In this document: positions 12,067 to 23,002 of the stretch, piece after piece
Numbering within the stretch: position 1 is the stretch's first letter
Layout: each line of letters begins with the position of its first letter
NCBI GenBank assembly: GCA_016271365.2
Contig: CM057454.1
Span: 460,356,501 to 460,420,500 of the forward strand
Direction of reading: 5' to 3'
DNA: 64,000 bases
Source of the DNA: Neoceratodus forsteri
Lineage: Eukaryota; Chordata; Ceratodontiformes; Ceratodontidae
The notes under the pieces: generated by a model
The model's input: the letters and a program-made list of their open reading frames with translations, nothing else
Database searches by the model: none
What the model was told of the DNA's origin: nothing
Program-made: the position numbers and the translations under genes

Positions 12067-12541
12067 TGTCCAGACTCCACATCATGTCTTTATTTAATTA
12101 TAACAACCAACAAATTCCTCTGGTGTCTAGTGGACCCCCCACAGCCTCTCCAGTAGTAGGTAGTGACCCCCCACCCTCCCATCCAGGATCAAGACCCCAG
12201 AGGGCCACTGGCACAGCCCTCCATGGCCGGCAGCCCCATTGAGTGCTTTCATGATGAATAAGCCCGAGCTGACTGAGTGCTTTCAATGAATGTGTACATG
12301 TGCTTATTCATTGAAAGCACTCAGCAGGCTCAGACTCATTCATGAAAGTGCTCAGTGGGGCTGCCAGCCATGGAGATGAGTGGAGGGGCTGTTCTGGTGG
12401 CCTGCTGAGGTCCTGGTCCTGGATGGGAGGGATTGGGGGGCCACTACTCACTACTGGACAGGGTGGGGCAGTGTGGGGGTCCACTTGGCACTACAGAAAG
12501 TTTTTTTTTTGATTAAATAATGACATGATGTGGAGTCTGGA
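12067..12541. repeat. Large imperfect palindrome (foldback/MITE-like), about 475 bp
   Basis: The two halves are inverted copies of each other. The outer ends pair (TCCAGACTCCACATCATG at 12069 with its complement ending at 12541). The middle parts pair (CCATGGCCGGCAGCCCCA with GGGGCTGCCAGCCATGG). The centre is a perfect 19-bp stem (12273-12291 with 12306-12324) around a 14-base loop. The right arm has an extra T run. No coding capacity. It looks like a hairpin-type nonautonomous DNA element; I did not find a clear target duplication. Confidence 0.8.
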
Positions 12542-12589
12542 AAGATGCATTCATGAAGGATGGGGGACAGGGTGTGAATCTGGGGGGGA

Positions 12590-13585
12590 TTGGGTCATTC
12601 TTCAGATTGGGCCAGTGTTCAGCCAGGGGAACACTAGACACCAGGGATATTTATTTTAATTAACATTCTGGATGACGACGGCCTGGTGATGCTGAGGATT
12701 GAGGTGCTGGATGCCACACCTTGTGCCACATGGCAACCTGGGTTTGAGAATGAACCCAGGCTGCCAGGGGTCAACTGGTGAGAGAGAGGATTAAGCATCC
12801 CATGACAGCTTTCTCTCTCAGGGGTGGTGGGCACATTGTCCTGTTGCTCTATGGTACCACCTGGTGGAGGATAGGGCAGTGGTGGATGATAGGAGATGCA
12901 AGAATATGGCATTGGGATGCGCAATGCCTCACACACATGTGCTCTCAGCCATGGGGGTCACTAGAAACACAGGGAAAAAATGACTGCTGGCTTAATGAAG
13001 CCCCACAGTGCTCTGGTAGTTGTGGCTACACAGCTCTTGGACCTGCTCCAGATATCGCTCTGGAAGGGGGGAGGATGGCCCTACCCCCTTCTTCCCCATT
13101 ATGTGGGGGATAATCCATGGGGATCACAGGGTCCGAGGTGTTGAGGTGGCATAGCAGCTGGGAGTGACTGTAAAGCAATGGACGCATGTCATCAGGTCAT
13201 AGGAGGAAAAAGGACTTACAGAAAAAAACATTCTAGATGGGGGATGGGTGGGGTTAATCTCGATGCTGCTGGGGTGGGGATTCTTCATAATGGGCCAGCA
13301 ATTGGCCAGGAGGGTGAGACCACTAGGCACCGGGGATCTGGGGATTTAAATATTTACTTTAATGTTGGCCACTATGGCCAGGAAGGGGGGAAACACTTTT
13401 TTTTTTAAATGCCCACAAACAGTGACATTTCGTCCATGGGTGGTGAAATTCCACATTTGGCAGGCTAAATTCTGCATTTCACCTGTAGAATTTCACATTT
13501 CATACCCGTAAAATATTTCACAAAATGGGTGAATTACACAAAATATTTTGCGCAATTAAAATTTCACATTTCGCCCATCCCTTTA
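12590..13585. repeat. Two copies of a dispersed repeat plus an A/T-rich hAT-like end
   Basis: Units at about 12590-12670 (AGACACCAGGGATATTTA, AACATTCTGGAT) and 13215-13420 (GGGGATTTAAATATTTACTT, TGTTGGCCACTATGGCCAGG) recur in the same order at 54030-54125 and 54150-54290. At both loci an A/T-rich tail built of short AATTTC/GAAAT and AAAATATTT words follows. Here it ends TTTCGCCCATCCCTTT, whose complement (AAAGGGATGGGCGAAA) resembles hAT terminal repeats. Probably one nonautonomous DNA transposon family. Confidence 0.55.
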
Positions 13586-13599
13586 AAAATGACACTGAG

Positions 13600-14335
13600 A
13601 GTCATGGAGATCAGGAAATCTTCAGTAGGAATTACTTACAGGACTGTATTTTAGCTCTTTATTCCCCTTCTCTGATGTTACTCCATGTATTAGTGATGTT
13701 GAAAATGGATGTCTGCAGCTATACAAAGATGGGGAACTAAATATTTTATGTTTCAGACTCTTAAAGAGTTATATGGCTTATTTGGAATAAATTTCCCTTG
13801 GCAACAATACTGTCATCTTTCTCTGTACATGAGTGTTTTCCTTTAATATATAGAACCATCTTGAAACATTACATTTAGAGCAGCAGTATTGTTTAATAAC
13901 CACATAGTTTTTCTTTTCAGCAATAATGTCTATCTGGCAAAAATATCAAGAAGCAGAATTGTATTTTTCTTTTCATTAATCCTGAACCAAGATATGGGAT
14001 TTTGAATGTTTTAAAAGTTTTCACTCCTGTGTCATGCCCACCATCAAAAAATTAAATATAGTGATACAGTGTTGTGCTGTCTACGATCAGAAACATGTGG
14101 TAGCATGATCCTAATACATCTACAGTATGAATCTGTATGTGCATTCAACAGGTAACCTCAGCAGAAAAGATGTTTTAAAACTGTGAGTGTCAGCCCACTT
14201 TAATAATGTGAGTCATTTATTTCAAAATTAGGTGTAACAGCGGTTCCATCAATATCTGAGAAAATGAAATTTCTCTGAGCATGAATCTTGCGATGTCAGA
14301 AATACATTTTTGTTTAAAAAAAATATGATAAAATG
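13600..14335. other. Gene-free A/T-rich stretch
   Basis: No open frame longer than about 70 residues and no recognisable repeat family; nothing supported. Confidence 0.5.
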
Positions 14336-14339
14336 TTTT

Positions 14340-15181
14340 GCTAACTAACACATATTGCTGCAGATTGTCTTGTGGTATTTGTATGGCCCATTCAAATTCT
14401 CTATCAATTTGTCTTGGTGAATGGCCCTGCTGAGTTAGGGATTTCCATAGTGTGAAGAGCTGTCTGTCTCTTGTTCTCTCATTAGAGCAGATTTGATGGT
14501 ATTGAGCCTGACTGTAGATTACAGATTATATTTGAATGTTTTGGGTGGAAGCTGGAATTATGCAGGTAGCAGTGTCTGTCAGTAGGTTTTCTGTAAAAAC
14601 AGTTTGTATATGTCCATTTTTAGTGATACTGATTGTGGTGTCAAGAAAATGTTTGCTGGTGGTAGAGTATTCAATAGTGAGATTTATAGAGTGATGAAAA
14701 TTGTTAAAATCATGATGGAATTTTTTGAGACAGACTTCACCTTCTGTCCAAATCATGAATATGCCATCGACATATTGAAGGTAACCAATGATTTATAGAG
14801 GTGGTGTTTAAAAAAATATTGTCATCTAAACAAGCTATAAAGAGATTGACATATTGTGGTGCCATTTTAGTGCCCATGGCTGTCCTCATGATCTGTAAAA
14901 AGTGCTTGCCATTAAAGGTGAAGTTGTGTGTCAAAGTGAATTTTATTAGGGTGCTGATGGTGGTTTCTGGAATGTCTCCTGTGGATGTGTTTTACTTTAA
15001 AACTTTCTGACAAGCTGCTATGCCATCTTCATGACAACGGCTGCAACTGTACATAATTCACCCAGTCATCATCTGCTAAGTGGAGGTAAGACTAGAGATA
15101 TTCTAAGACAGTACTGTATATGCAAATACTTTTATGTAAAGCAAACTTTACAACTCTGTTTGAATTCTCAAGATATAAGTC
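14340..15181 (-). pseudogene. Penelope-like element reverse transcriptase, C-terminal part
   Basis: Minus-strand frames give EDGIAACQKVL (about 15040), then [19 protein letters not shown] (about 14900), the very conserved PLE RT block, then [20 protein letters not shown] and YSTTSKHFLDTTI (14755-14600), and a tail at about 14500-14400 (SNERTRDRQLFTLWKSL). The RT active-site region (RFIDDIF in relatives) is degraded to [15 protein letters not shown] is telomerase-like and is followed in full elements by a GIY-YIG endonuclease, which I do not see. The piece ends at the left copy of a 14-bp duplication; the element probably resumes at 23226. Confidence 0.8.
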
Positions 15182-15345
15182 CAGAAGCAAATGATTTGAT
15201 ACCTTTTAATGGACCAACATAGATGTAACAACAAGAACAAAGTACTCTAGCTTTCAGACCAACCAGTCCTTTTCAGAAGCTCATGGCAGTTGTTTAGAAA
15301 ATACAATACTTATAACAACTAGATAATGCAGAAAAACAGAAGTAC
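15182..15345 (-). repeat. PLE terminal repeat (pLTR), left, inverted copy
   Basis: The minus strand reads CTGTTTTTCTGCATTATC, then a degenerate hammerhead (CTGAAAA, GGAC/GTCT, GAAA at 15252-15276), then TTACATCTATGTTGGTCC, TTAAAAGGTATCAAATC and ATTTGCTTCTGG. The same string is found on the plus strand at 23003-23172. The cluster of a GAAAGCT motif, TGTTGGTCC(A)TTAAAAGGTATC and TTGCTTCTGGA is characteristic of vertebrate PLE ends. Confidence 0.75.
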
Positions 15346-15806
15346 ATCAAGTTTCTACATTCTCAGTATATATTGACATCAGTACATATCAGGCTACATG
15401 GTCTTAATTCCTTGTGGTTCCTGACTAGAGTATTTTGTTTGACACTAATATTATCAATTTATATTTAAATTATCATTTATATAGTCCTGAGGTTTTGAAA
15501 TTTCTTGGGCCTTATATCTAGCTTGAGAATACAGCTGGGTGACAGGTCCAGCTTCGTTTTACAGATCACACAGTGTCCACTGATGTTTTTAAGACAACTT
15601 TGCTGGTAAATTCTTGTCTATAATGCTAACATTGAAATTTCATGGGCCCTATAACAATCAAGGTTCAATGTTTTTATTGTTCAGCAATCAAGCCTTTACA
15701 ACATACTAAGCACATAAAATTATATACAAAAAAAAGAGAAAAAAAAATTAAATCTAATATTACATTTAAAATTTTAACACATAAAAATCCATGAAGAAAT
15801 TAATTG

Positions 15807-16824
15807 TCATAGGCAGAGAGATGTTTTTCTTTGCGTTTCAACACCTGATAAAAAAAAACTTGAAACCATCTTAGCCTCCTCCAATGTCTGAGGGTGAAGA
15901 AGTATGAATAAAATATCATATTTTGCATTCACATATTTAATAAGAAAATCATTTAACAGATTAAACTGTGGGATTTTATATAAAGGGCACTGTACCGTAA
16001 TATGATAAAGATCTTCTTGAAAACCCTTGTTACATCTGCAAAACTCCAAACCTAAATTGGGTGGAGTCGTCTTATTAAAAAGCATATTTAGAACAGATGA
16101 TTCCCAGTCTTGCCCAAGTAATCATTTTTCTTTCTAACAGGGTCAGCCAAGAGTAAGATATTTCTATAAATACATCAATTTTATTTTGAGCTAACCATCT
16201 GGCCTGACGCTGAGCTCTGAGGAGCTCCATTTGCTTATCATAGGCAAGCCTAAGTATTTTCTTTTGACATACTCCTTAAACACATAAGATATTGATATTG
16301 ATTTCTCCCAATCTGTCCAAAGATGAAGCATATTAACACTGCCCAAAATACGTTGAATATTTTGACCAAGGAGACCTAAAATTCTGTTTGTGCCAAGATA
16401 ATTTTTCTCTAAGGCATAGTAGAGGCATAATATTAGTCTGTTGATTAATAATTTTGATCCAGTAACTCATGAGACGTATATCAATTATTGTAACAATAGT
16501 TACTCTACCCAATTCAGCCCTAGCTATAACATTAGAAGTGGCAAGTGGAACCTGCAATAAAGATTTATAGTAGAGAGAAAGTGGGATCTCCAACCATGAA
16601 GGGACATTGTTGTTCCAGACCTCTGCACCGTACAAAAGAATAGAATTAATTTTGGCCTCGCTGGCTATCAATGCCGGCGAGACCAAATATCCTGCATATT
16701 TCCTAGCAAAACGTAAGAGAACCCTAACAATCAGTTTTGCCCTTATCACTTGTCCTCTCCAATGCGCTATCCAATTTCCATTCGAAGCAAACTTCACCCC
16801 CAAATATATATAAGAGGATACCAC
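15807..16824 (-). pseudogene. LINE-A ORF2 post-RT region and C-terminal zinc-knuckle-like motif
   Basis: Frame 16824-16333 continues RT: YIYLGVKFASNGNWIAHW, SPALIASEAKINSILLYGAEVW and ARAELG, the post-RT pattern of I/Jockey-like LINEs. After a broken stretch (16330-16090), frame 16085-15807 holds CRCNKGFQEDLYHITVQCPLY, a C-x-C...H-x4-C motif that ends ORF2 in several LINE clades. LINE-B has the parallel CKCNLGEDDLIHLLIKCPFY at 41.6 kb. Its role is probably nucleic-acid binding. Confidence 0.75.
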
Positions 16825-16888
16825 TTCAATAAGTTCGTTATTTAAATAAATCCTTGGTTTAATTTGATGTCCCTGTAAGGGTGCAAAA

Positions 16889-18292
16889 TCAGCAGCTTAG
16901 TTTTTTCATATTTATTAATAAGTCCAAATGTTTACATTTAGAGCAAAATTGATTTATTTTATTTTGTAAACCTTGAGCAGATAAAGCAAAAATAATCAAA
17001 TTGTCTGCATAGGCCAGACAATGTACTGGGATATTCTTAATTTTTAGGGAATCAAGAATATCTATATCTTTATAAGTCAGAAGGGCATCAATATACAAAT
17101 TAAAAAGAAGGGGGGCCAAAGGACATCCCTGTTTAACTCCCGAAGTTGTACTGAAATAGTCAGAAATGTTGCCCTTATTATCATATCTAATAGCCGATGT
17201 TGTGTGAGAATATAACCTAATAATGTGGGCTAATAAATTTAATGGTACGCGTCTATTTAATAATATCTCCCATAACTTTACTCTATTAACCAAGTCAAAT
17301 GCTGCAGAAAAGTCTACAAACACAGCATACAGCTTCATTTTACAAAATGATCTGCATTTTTCTATCAGATGGGCTAAGATGTAAATATTATCTATCCTAG
17401 AACAATCCTTATGAAAACCTGCTTGAAACATCGATAAAGGGGAGTTTGCAGTTATCCAATCTTGTAATTTATGTAATATTATTTTAGCAAAGATTTTTCC
17501 ACTAATGTCAATAAGACTGATTGGGCGATAATTAGATGGCAAATGAAGCTGGCCCTTTTTATGGATTGGAACTATTATATTTCTTGTCCAAGATAATGGG
17601 ATAAATCTCTCTTTTAAACAGATATTGAAAAAATTAGTAAAAAAAACTAACCAATAATTCAAGTGCCCCTTGTAAATTTCTCCTGGTATCATATCGGGTC
17701 CAGGTGCTTTATTATTTGATAAATTCACAATGGCTTCTTCCACCTCTCCAAATGAAAACACTAACAATGTGTATTCCCCCTCAATGTTAAAATTTTCTAT
17801 CACATCATCATCATTGGTAGAATGTCTATTAAATAGTAGACTATAATAAGATATCCAAGTTTCCTTGGGGATATATATGGGAGGTCTAGAATTCTGATCA
17901 GCTGTCCCCTTGGACACCAAAGCCCAAAAAAGCTTAATATCACCCTTCTTAATAACTCGGTACATAACACCCCATTGTTTTTCAGTAAATTCTCTTTTTT
18001 TCTGATGGAGAAATTCCTTGTACTCCCTTCGCATTTTATTTAAATTTATAATCGCCATCTTACTCAGATTTTTTTTTGTCTGCCTGATGGCCCTCATCAA
18101 ATTTATTTTCTCTCTCTTACAATACCCTTCAAACCAGGATGCTAACTGGAGCTTAACACTATTAGCTGAGTAAATCAGTGTCTTAATCTGTTGATACCCT
18201 ATGTTTAATAATTCACTGATCCTTTCACCTTTGGAGCCATTATGTACCTGCTGAAATAACTCAACAAAAATAGAAGAGTATAAAGGTTCCAA
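16889..18292 (-). CDS. LINE-A reverse transcriptase domain, 467-residue intact frame
   Basis: This is the longest open frame in the window. RT blocks appear in order: PGPDMIPGEIYK, LPSNYRPISLIDISGKIFAK, FQAGFHKDCSRIDNIY, motif A AVFVDFSAAFDLVN, motif B SGVKQGCPLAPLLFNLYID, and motif C CLAYADNLIIFAL. Motif C has YADN where YADD is usual, so the second catalytic aspartate is Asn. A single frameshift near 16880 leads into the post-RT frame. The ATG at 18292 is internal; the true ORF2 begins upstream in the endonuclease. The good preservation suggests fairly recent insertion. Confidence 0.85.
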   Translation of the reverse strand: MEPLYSSIFVELFQQVHNGSKGERISELLNIGYQQIKTLIYSANSVKLQLASWFEGYCKREKINLMRAIRQTKKNLSKMAIINLNKMRREYKEFLHQKKREFTEKQWGVMYRVIKKGDIKLFWALVSKGTADQNSRPPIYIPKETWISYYSLLFNRHSTNDDDVIENFNIEGEYTLLVFSFGEVEEAIVNLSNNKAPGPDMIPGEIYKGHLNYWLVFFTNFFNICLKERFIPLSWTRNIIVPIHKKGQLHLPSNYRPISLIDISGKIFAKIILHKLQDWITANSPLSMFQAGFHKDCSRIDNIYILAHLIEKCRSFCKMKLYAVFVDFSAAFDLVNRVKLWEILLNRRVPLNLLAHIIRLYSHTTSAIRYDNKGNISDYFSTTSGVKQGCPLAPLLFNLYIDALLTYKDIDILDSLKIKNIPVHCLAYADNLIIFALSAQGLQNKINQFCSKCKHLDLLINMKKLSC

Positions 18293-18531
18293 ACTCCTTG
18301 CATCGACTCATTATTCAATCTTAACCTTTTTTCCCACTAATCTCAATAGCCGCCATGGGTTTATTGGGGGGAGGAATGACACTATCAGAAATCCTAAAAT
18401 CCAGCAAAATTGCTGCATGATCACTTTCTGTTCTCATAGCCACATATAATCTCCTGCAGAAATGATAACTAAAAGGAGAGCATAATATAAAATCAATTAC
18501 GGTTTTACCAACTGGGAAGAAAAAAGTGCTA

Positions 18532-19170
18532 TCACCCCCGACGATCCCCTTCTAATCTCCCATTAAGAATCAAGAAATTATTCTCTGTGATAAAAGTACT
18601 AAAACATCTCCCTGCCTCATTTACAATCATGTCAGTTGTATTTCTTTTTTCCAAATCTGCCATATATAATAGTTCTTGTAACAATGATAAATTATCGAAC
18701 TCGGCTATCCTAGCATTAAAATCCCCAGCTAAAAGGACAGTATCTACCAATTTGACTGTATCATTAAATCTGTTTCCATCGATAGTTTGGACCAAACATC
18801 ATATGTAGAGTAAGTGTGAAAACATGGTGGAATATAAATGTTAACAATCAGAACCATACAAAGGTCCCAGTTAACCACTACCATAAGGATCTCGGGAGTT
18901 GGAGAGTAACTTTTGATTACCCTTAATCCTTCCCTAATTTTGATCATTGTAACCAGACCTCCTTTGTTCCTTCCATGTTTTTTCCCCTTTAATTGCTGGC
19001 ACAAAACTTGTTTCATATCCATTTAGGAAAGGAGATGTTAAAACCCATGTCTCCTGGAAAATAATCACTTCATGAGGCGAAATAAAAGCAACCCACTCGG
19101 ATCCACAAACTTATTATGGAGTCCTGCTATATTCCAATTAAGGACATTATAACCAGGGTTACTTTCGACC
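18532..19170 (-). pseudogene. LINE-A ORF2 endonuclease domain (APE type)
   Basis: The N-terminal block NVLNWNIAGLHNKF lies at about 19150-19105 and EVIIFQETW at about 19070-19040. Frames 19022-18744 and 18795-18532 then give GGLVTMIKI, IVNIYIPP and VLLAGDFNARIAE, the conserved GDFN block of APE-like LINE endonucleases. Two or three frameshifts separate the blocks. The enzyme would nick the target site before reverse transcription. A final DH block is not clearly seen before the RT part. Confidence 0.75.
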
Positions 19171-19221
19171 CCCTTCCTGCTCTAATGAGGACTCATTACT
19201 TTGTATTTCCAAAAAACTTAG

Positions 19222-20099
19222 TCAAGGTTGCATGGCTCTAGATTGACCTGATGTCTCCCACTCATTCAATTCCACCATGTAAATACCCACCTCATCCAAC
19301 ACATGTCTATTTTCAAAAAGTGATACTAACAATTGTGCAGAACCAATAATACAATTAATCTGAGTACCCTCCTTATCATTCCAAACTCTATTCACCTCCA
19401 CAAATTCTTCTGGAAGTATATGGGTTTTGATAATAGTTGATAAATTCATCCGTAATAATGATGGTAAATTAGTAGCAGTTTCTCTCTCCAATATATCCAG
19501 CCCAAAATAGAGATCATTGAGGTTTCACGGGAAACTCCAAACTCCCAATTCAGTGTTACAAGAGTAGTTTTGAATATATCATATGTTAACATTTTTCCTA
19601 TTTTTGCCATATTATGAACATTTTTCCAAATTGTTGACCAGATCACTGGTGTTGATAACAGTAATCCCAAAGAGTCTACCAGGCCTTGCTTAGCCCAGAC
19701 CAATTTTGCCATATCCATGTTAGGGAGCATAAAGTAAACTGAATTAGTAGGGCTGGAAGTATCCCTAGTCACCATAATAAGAGCATCTGTGTCTGTTGGT
19801 AACCCTAATTCCGCTCTCAACATATGGGCTATCAGGCTGGTTAGGGTTGCAGTAGATTCATAATGTTTAAAATACAGGTTATCTAATTTAAAAACTACTT
19901 CTTTCCATGTACAAATTAAATTATATGCTTCCAGGTCATACCCCTTGGGGTTACTATCCTCCTTGGTCAACATGAGATTTGGGCAAAGATCTTTATTAGA
20001 CAGATCTACCTTAATTAAATTCTCCTTAGAGTTTGTTTTTTGTTTCGCAGTGTAATCACCCTCCCCCTTTTCTTGATCTTTTATAAGCATCCCATCCAC
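19222..20099 (-). pseudogene. LINE-A ORF1 protein, C-terminal part (unrecognised fold)
   Basis: Two minus-strand frames, 20099-19446 (217 residues) and 19491-19222 (89 residues), overlap and probably continue ORF1. They contain mixed hydrophobic and acidic sequence such as LICTWKEVVFKLDNLYFKHY and VYFMLPNMDMAKLVWAKQG. I do not recognise a domain, and no CCHC is visible. The segment lies between the basic N-terminal part and the endonuclease, where ORF1 should end. LINE-B has a corresponding but very diverged stretch at 36.5-37.2 kb. Confidence 0.45.
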
Positions 20100-20288
20100 A
20101 AGTATAGATTTGTTTTTTTGGTCAGGATTCTTCCTTGTATCTCTCTGTACCTCTCCTATCCTAATGGTACCTGTAACCCCAATTTTATTAGTCTTTTCAT
20201 CCTTAATGTTTAATTCATCTTTCTGTTTTCCTAAGTTAGAGTCTGAGTAAGTCCCACAGGCCCAAGCTTTTCTTCCCCTTTTTCTTAC

Positions 20289-21449
20289 TTACTTACTCCA
20301 CCTTCTTTTGCCCTTTTTGCCTTTTGAGGGCTCTTGAACATTTAGGGGAGAAAATGACAAATTATGCCTAGATCTGTGAACTTTCTTTTCCCCCAATAAT
20401 TGTGAAATTTGTTGTTCTAAAGCAGCAAACTTCACAGCACAAAAACTAGAAAGAGTTTCCAAGGCTGTCTTAATACCATTATATGCCTCAAATAAAACAA
20501 CATTAAACATTACTGGATGTGCAAGAGCCTTAATAGTATATTTCGATATAGTATCCAGACACTGAACCAAAAAATCTTTATCTAAATGGATGTCCTGGAC
20601 CTCTTTGTCCATTTTTTGAAAAAGCTCTTCAGGTGCATCATTAAGGGATGAATACACCATTTCTTTAGAGTCGATATTGCAGACCCCTACCACACTGGAG
20701 ATCTCTAATGGACTAAATAACTTTATTCCTGAGGGCAAGCATGAAATACCATCATCTTTGTCTATATAATCTCCTTGCCCAGACATGCATTGCTGACTTG
20801 CTTCTACCTCTCCCATCCACTCATCTTGTCTAATAACCTGGGAATGATCCGCTATATTTGTTTTTTCCCCAACAGTGGTACACTCGTAACCTCCTATACT
20901 GGAAACCATATGTGTGCTGTTCATTTTTGGAACGTCCTGAAAAATATTATTAGGGGCTTTAGGAAGGGTTTTTGTTTTAAAGAAATCAATGATTTTCCCT
21001 TGGGACGGAATTTTAACACCAGTCTCTAAGTTACTAATTACTTCCAAGTCCAGAGTTATATTCTTATTGTCAAAAGAGGATAATTGTTTAAATTCCTCAA
21101 ATTCCCTGTTAGTCCCATCACTACCACTAAATTGGTTCTTTAATGAATTAATCAAAGTCTCTTGATTTGTATTATTCGGACTGTTCTTATCCCAGCTCTT
21201 AGCCATCGGAATTTGATTTCTTCCATTAAATTCTGAATTATCTCCTGCTAAATCTGATCTGCATTCCTCATTCATAAACTCCTTAAAGGGTGAGGTAAGT
21301 AGGATACTACGGGACTTTCTACCAAATCCTTAGGGGTCGATGCCGTGATGACCAATTCCTGTGTAAAACACAGCAATTGCCTTTTTATTCTTTTTGGATT
21401 TATCCTTGCTTCCCTTTAGTTGCCCTTTAACAGTTTTGTTTACCATCGC
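20289..21449 (-). pseudogene. LINE-A ORF1 protein, N-terminal part
   Basis: An upstream ATG at about 21449 opens a basic MVNKTVKGQLKGSKDKSKKN. After one frameshift near 21310, a 328-residue frame (21275-20289) continues. It is rich in Asn, Ser, Lys and Glu and ends in a basic run (KGKKGKRRW). I see no zinc knuckle or RRM. A heptad-like part (SSFCAVKFAALEQQISQLLG) may be a coiled coil. By position it is the ORF1/Gag-like nucleic-acid-binding protein, but the sequence itself does not prove it. Confidence 0.55.
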
Positions 21450-21770
21450 ACTACTCGAGTATACATATAAGGAAAGAAGAGAAAAAATCAAATCCTAACT
21501 CAAAAAAAGGGACTGAAAAGGAGTCAGGTGACAGCTTATCTAAACAGCTAAATCTTCCACGAGCATCACTCCTTAAATTTGTAGAAAGCCTTCCCACCGA
21601 AAACAACAGACCCACCAGTTAAAACCAAAAATACAAAACCAGATAAACAATAAAACCTATTTAAAATGATGTCCCTCTCTTTTATGGGTACATATTCCTG
21701 TAAAATCTACTCCGGTGGCGCCGCGCCCACTCACGCTCTTGCACATGCTTAGCGCTGTCGCGTGAGCACG

Positions 21771-22720
21771 ATGTTTAAATGCTGCAGCAAACCCTTCCAT
21801 AGGAGGCAACCTGCTCATTTATTGGCTCACCCTGAGCTGAAATTACATGCAGGTAAATGGCCTCTTGGACACACCTGGGTAATCCCCTCAGTTCAGCAGA
21901 GCAGCAAGATGAAACAAATCAGAGCAGTTTCAGTTACAAAGTCACACATATGCTGCACTCACATCATTTTCAAGCTGCCAAACTGTTCCAAAAACTCAGA
22001 TCTCTTGGATAGCTGCTGCTCAAAGTATATTGCACAAGTGTCCCAGTGGAACTAAAAGGCTGGTGATCTTGCAGGAAAGGATGTTTAAATGCTGCAGCAA
22101 ACCCTCCCATAGAGGCAAACCTGCTCTATTATTGGCTCACCCCTGAGCTGAAATTACATGCAGGTAAATGGCCTCTTGCACACACCTGGCTAATCCCTCA
22201 GTTCAGCAGAGCAGCAAGATAAAACAAATCAGAACAGTTTCAGTTACAAAGTCACACATATGCACTCACGTCATTTTCAAGCTGCCAAACTGTTCCAAAA
22301 ACTCAGATCTCTTGGATAGCTGCTGCTCAAAGTATATTGCACAAGTGTCCCAGTGAAAATAAAAGGCTGGTGATCTTGCAGGAAGGATGTTTAAATGCTG
22401 CAGCAAACCCTTCCACAGAGGCAAACCTGTTCTATTGTTGGCTCACCCCTGAGCTGAAATTACATGCAGGTAAATGGCCTCTTGCGCACACCTGGGTAAT
22501 CCCCTCAGTTCAGCAGAGCAGCAAGGTGAAACAAATCAGAGCAGTTTCGGTTACAAAGTCACACATATGCTGCACTCACAGTCATTTTCAAGCTGCCAAA
22601 TTGTTCCAAAAACACAGATCTCTTGGATAGCTGCTGCTCAAAGTATATTGCACAAGTGTCACAGTGAAAATAAAAGGCTGGTGATCTTGTAGGGAAGGAT
22701 GTTTAAATGCTGCAGCAAAA
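21771..22720. repeat. Three tandem 305-312 bp monomers plus start of a fourth, abutting LINE-A 5' end
   Basis: ATGTTTAAATGCTGCAGCAA recurs at 21771, 22081, 22387 and 22699 (spacings 310, 306 and 312), and the whole unit between is closely repeated. The array lies immediately upstream of the LINE-A leader on the minus strand, next to a short CpG-rich segment (about 21715-21770). This is where promoter monomers lie in some LINEs (for example mouse L1). The alternative is that LINE-A inserted beside a local satellite. Confidence 0.85.
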
Positions 22721-23002
22721 TCTTAGTTTGTCTTGAATATGGGTGGGGTTGCCTTTCAATAATCACATCCTTATACTAACTGTGACACTCATAGCTTGAT
22801 TTAGGAGTTATCTGCTTCAGCAGTGTTATCTTATGTCAATTAAATTTTATATAAAGTAGGATTCTTTGTATGTGTGTTCCACCAAGCACATCTGACCCAA
22901 GGTTCTTTCTGGCTGAAGGCAGTATTGAGCTGTTAAACTTCTCTAACATCATCATCTGTTTTTTTTTTTTAAATGAGTATTTTAAACCAATGGAGATTTT
23001 TT
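22721..23002. other. Short gene-free flank, probably PLE body
   Basis: Non-coding, A/T-rich, between the monomers and the right pLTR. Its counterpart on the left is 15346-15663. I see no open frame or motif. Confidence 0.35.

Larger units (their letters stand above)
15664..21770 (-). mobile_element. LINE-A: I/Jockey-like non-LTR retrotransposon, nearly full length
   Basis: Minus-strand order: 5' leader (about 21770-21450), ORF1 (21449 to about 19200), then ORF2 with an APE-type endonuclease (about 19170-18532), RT (18292-16889), a post-RT region and a C-terminal Cys/His knuckle (16824-15807), and a 3' UTR ending in AACAATAAAAACATTGAA at about 15664. LINE-B at 36-42 kb ends in the similar AACAATAAAGATTGAA, confirming the 3' end. 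ORF2 is interrupted by only a few shifts. No RNase H is seen. The clade (Vingi, Nimb or I) needs a phylogeny. No clear target duplication was found. Confidence 0.8.

Noticed and set aside
15664..22720. Target-site duplication for LINE-A plus monomers
   Set aside because: Sequences beside the 3' end (near 15660) do not match those at 21771 or 22720; no duplication can be claimed.
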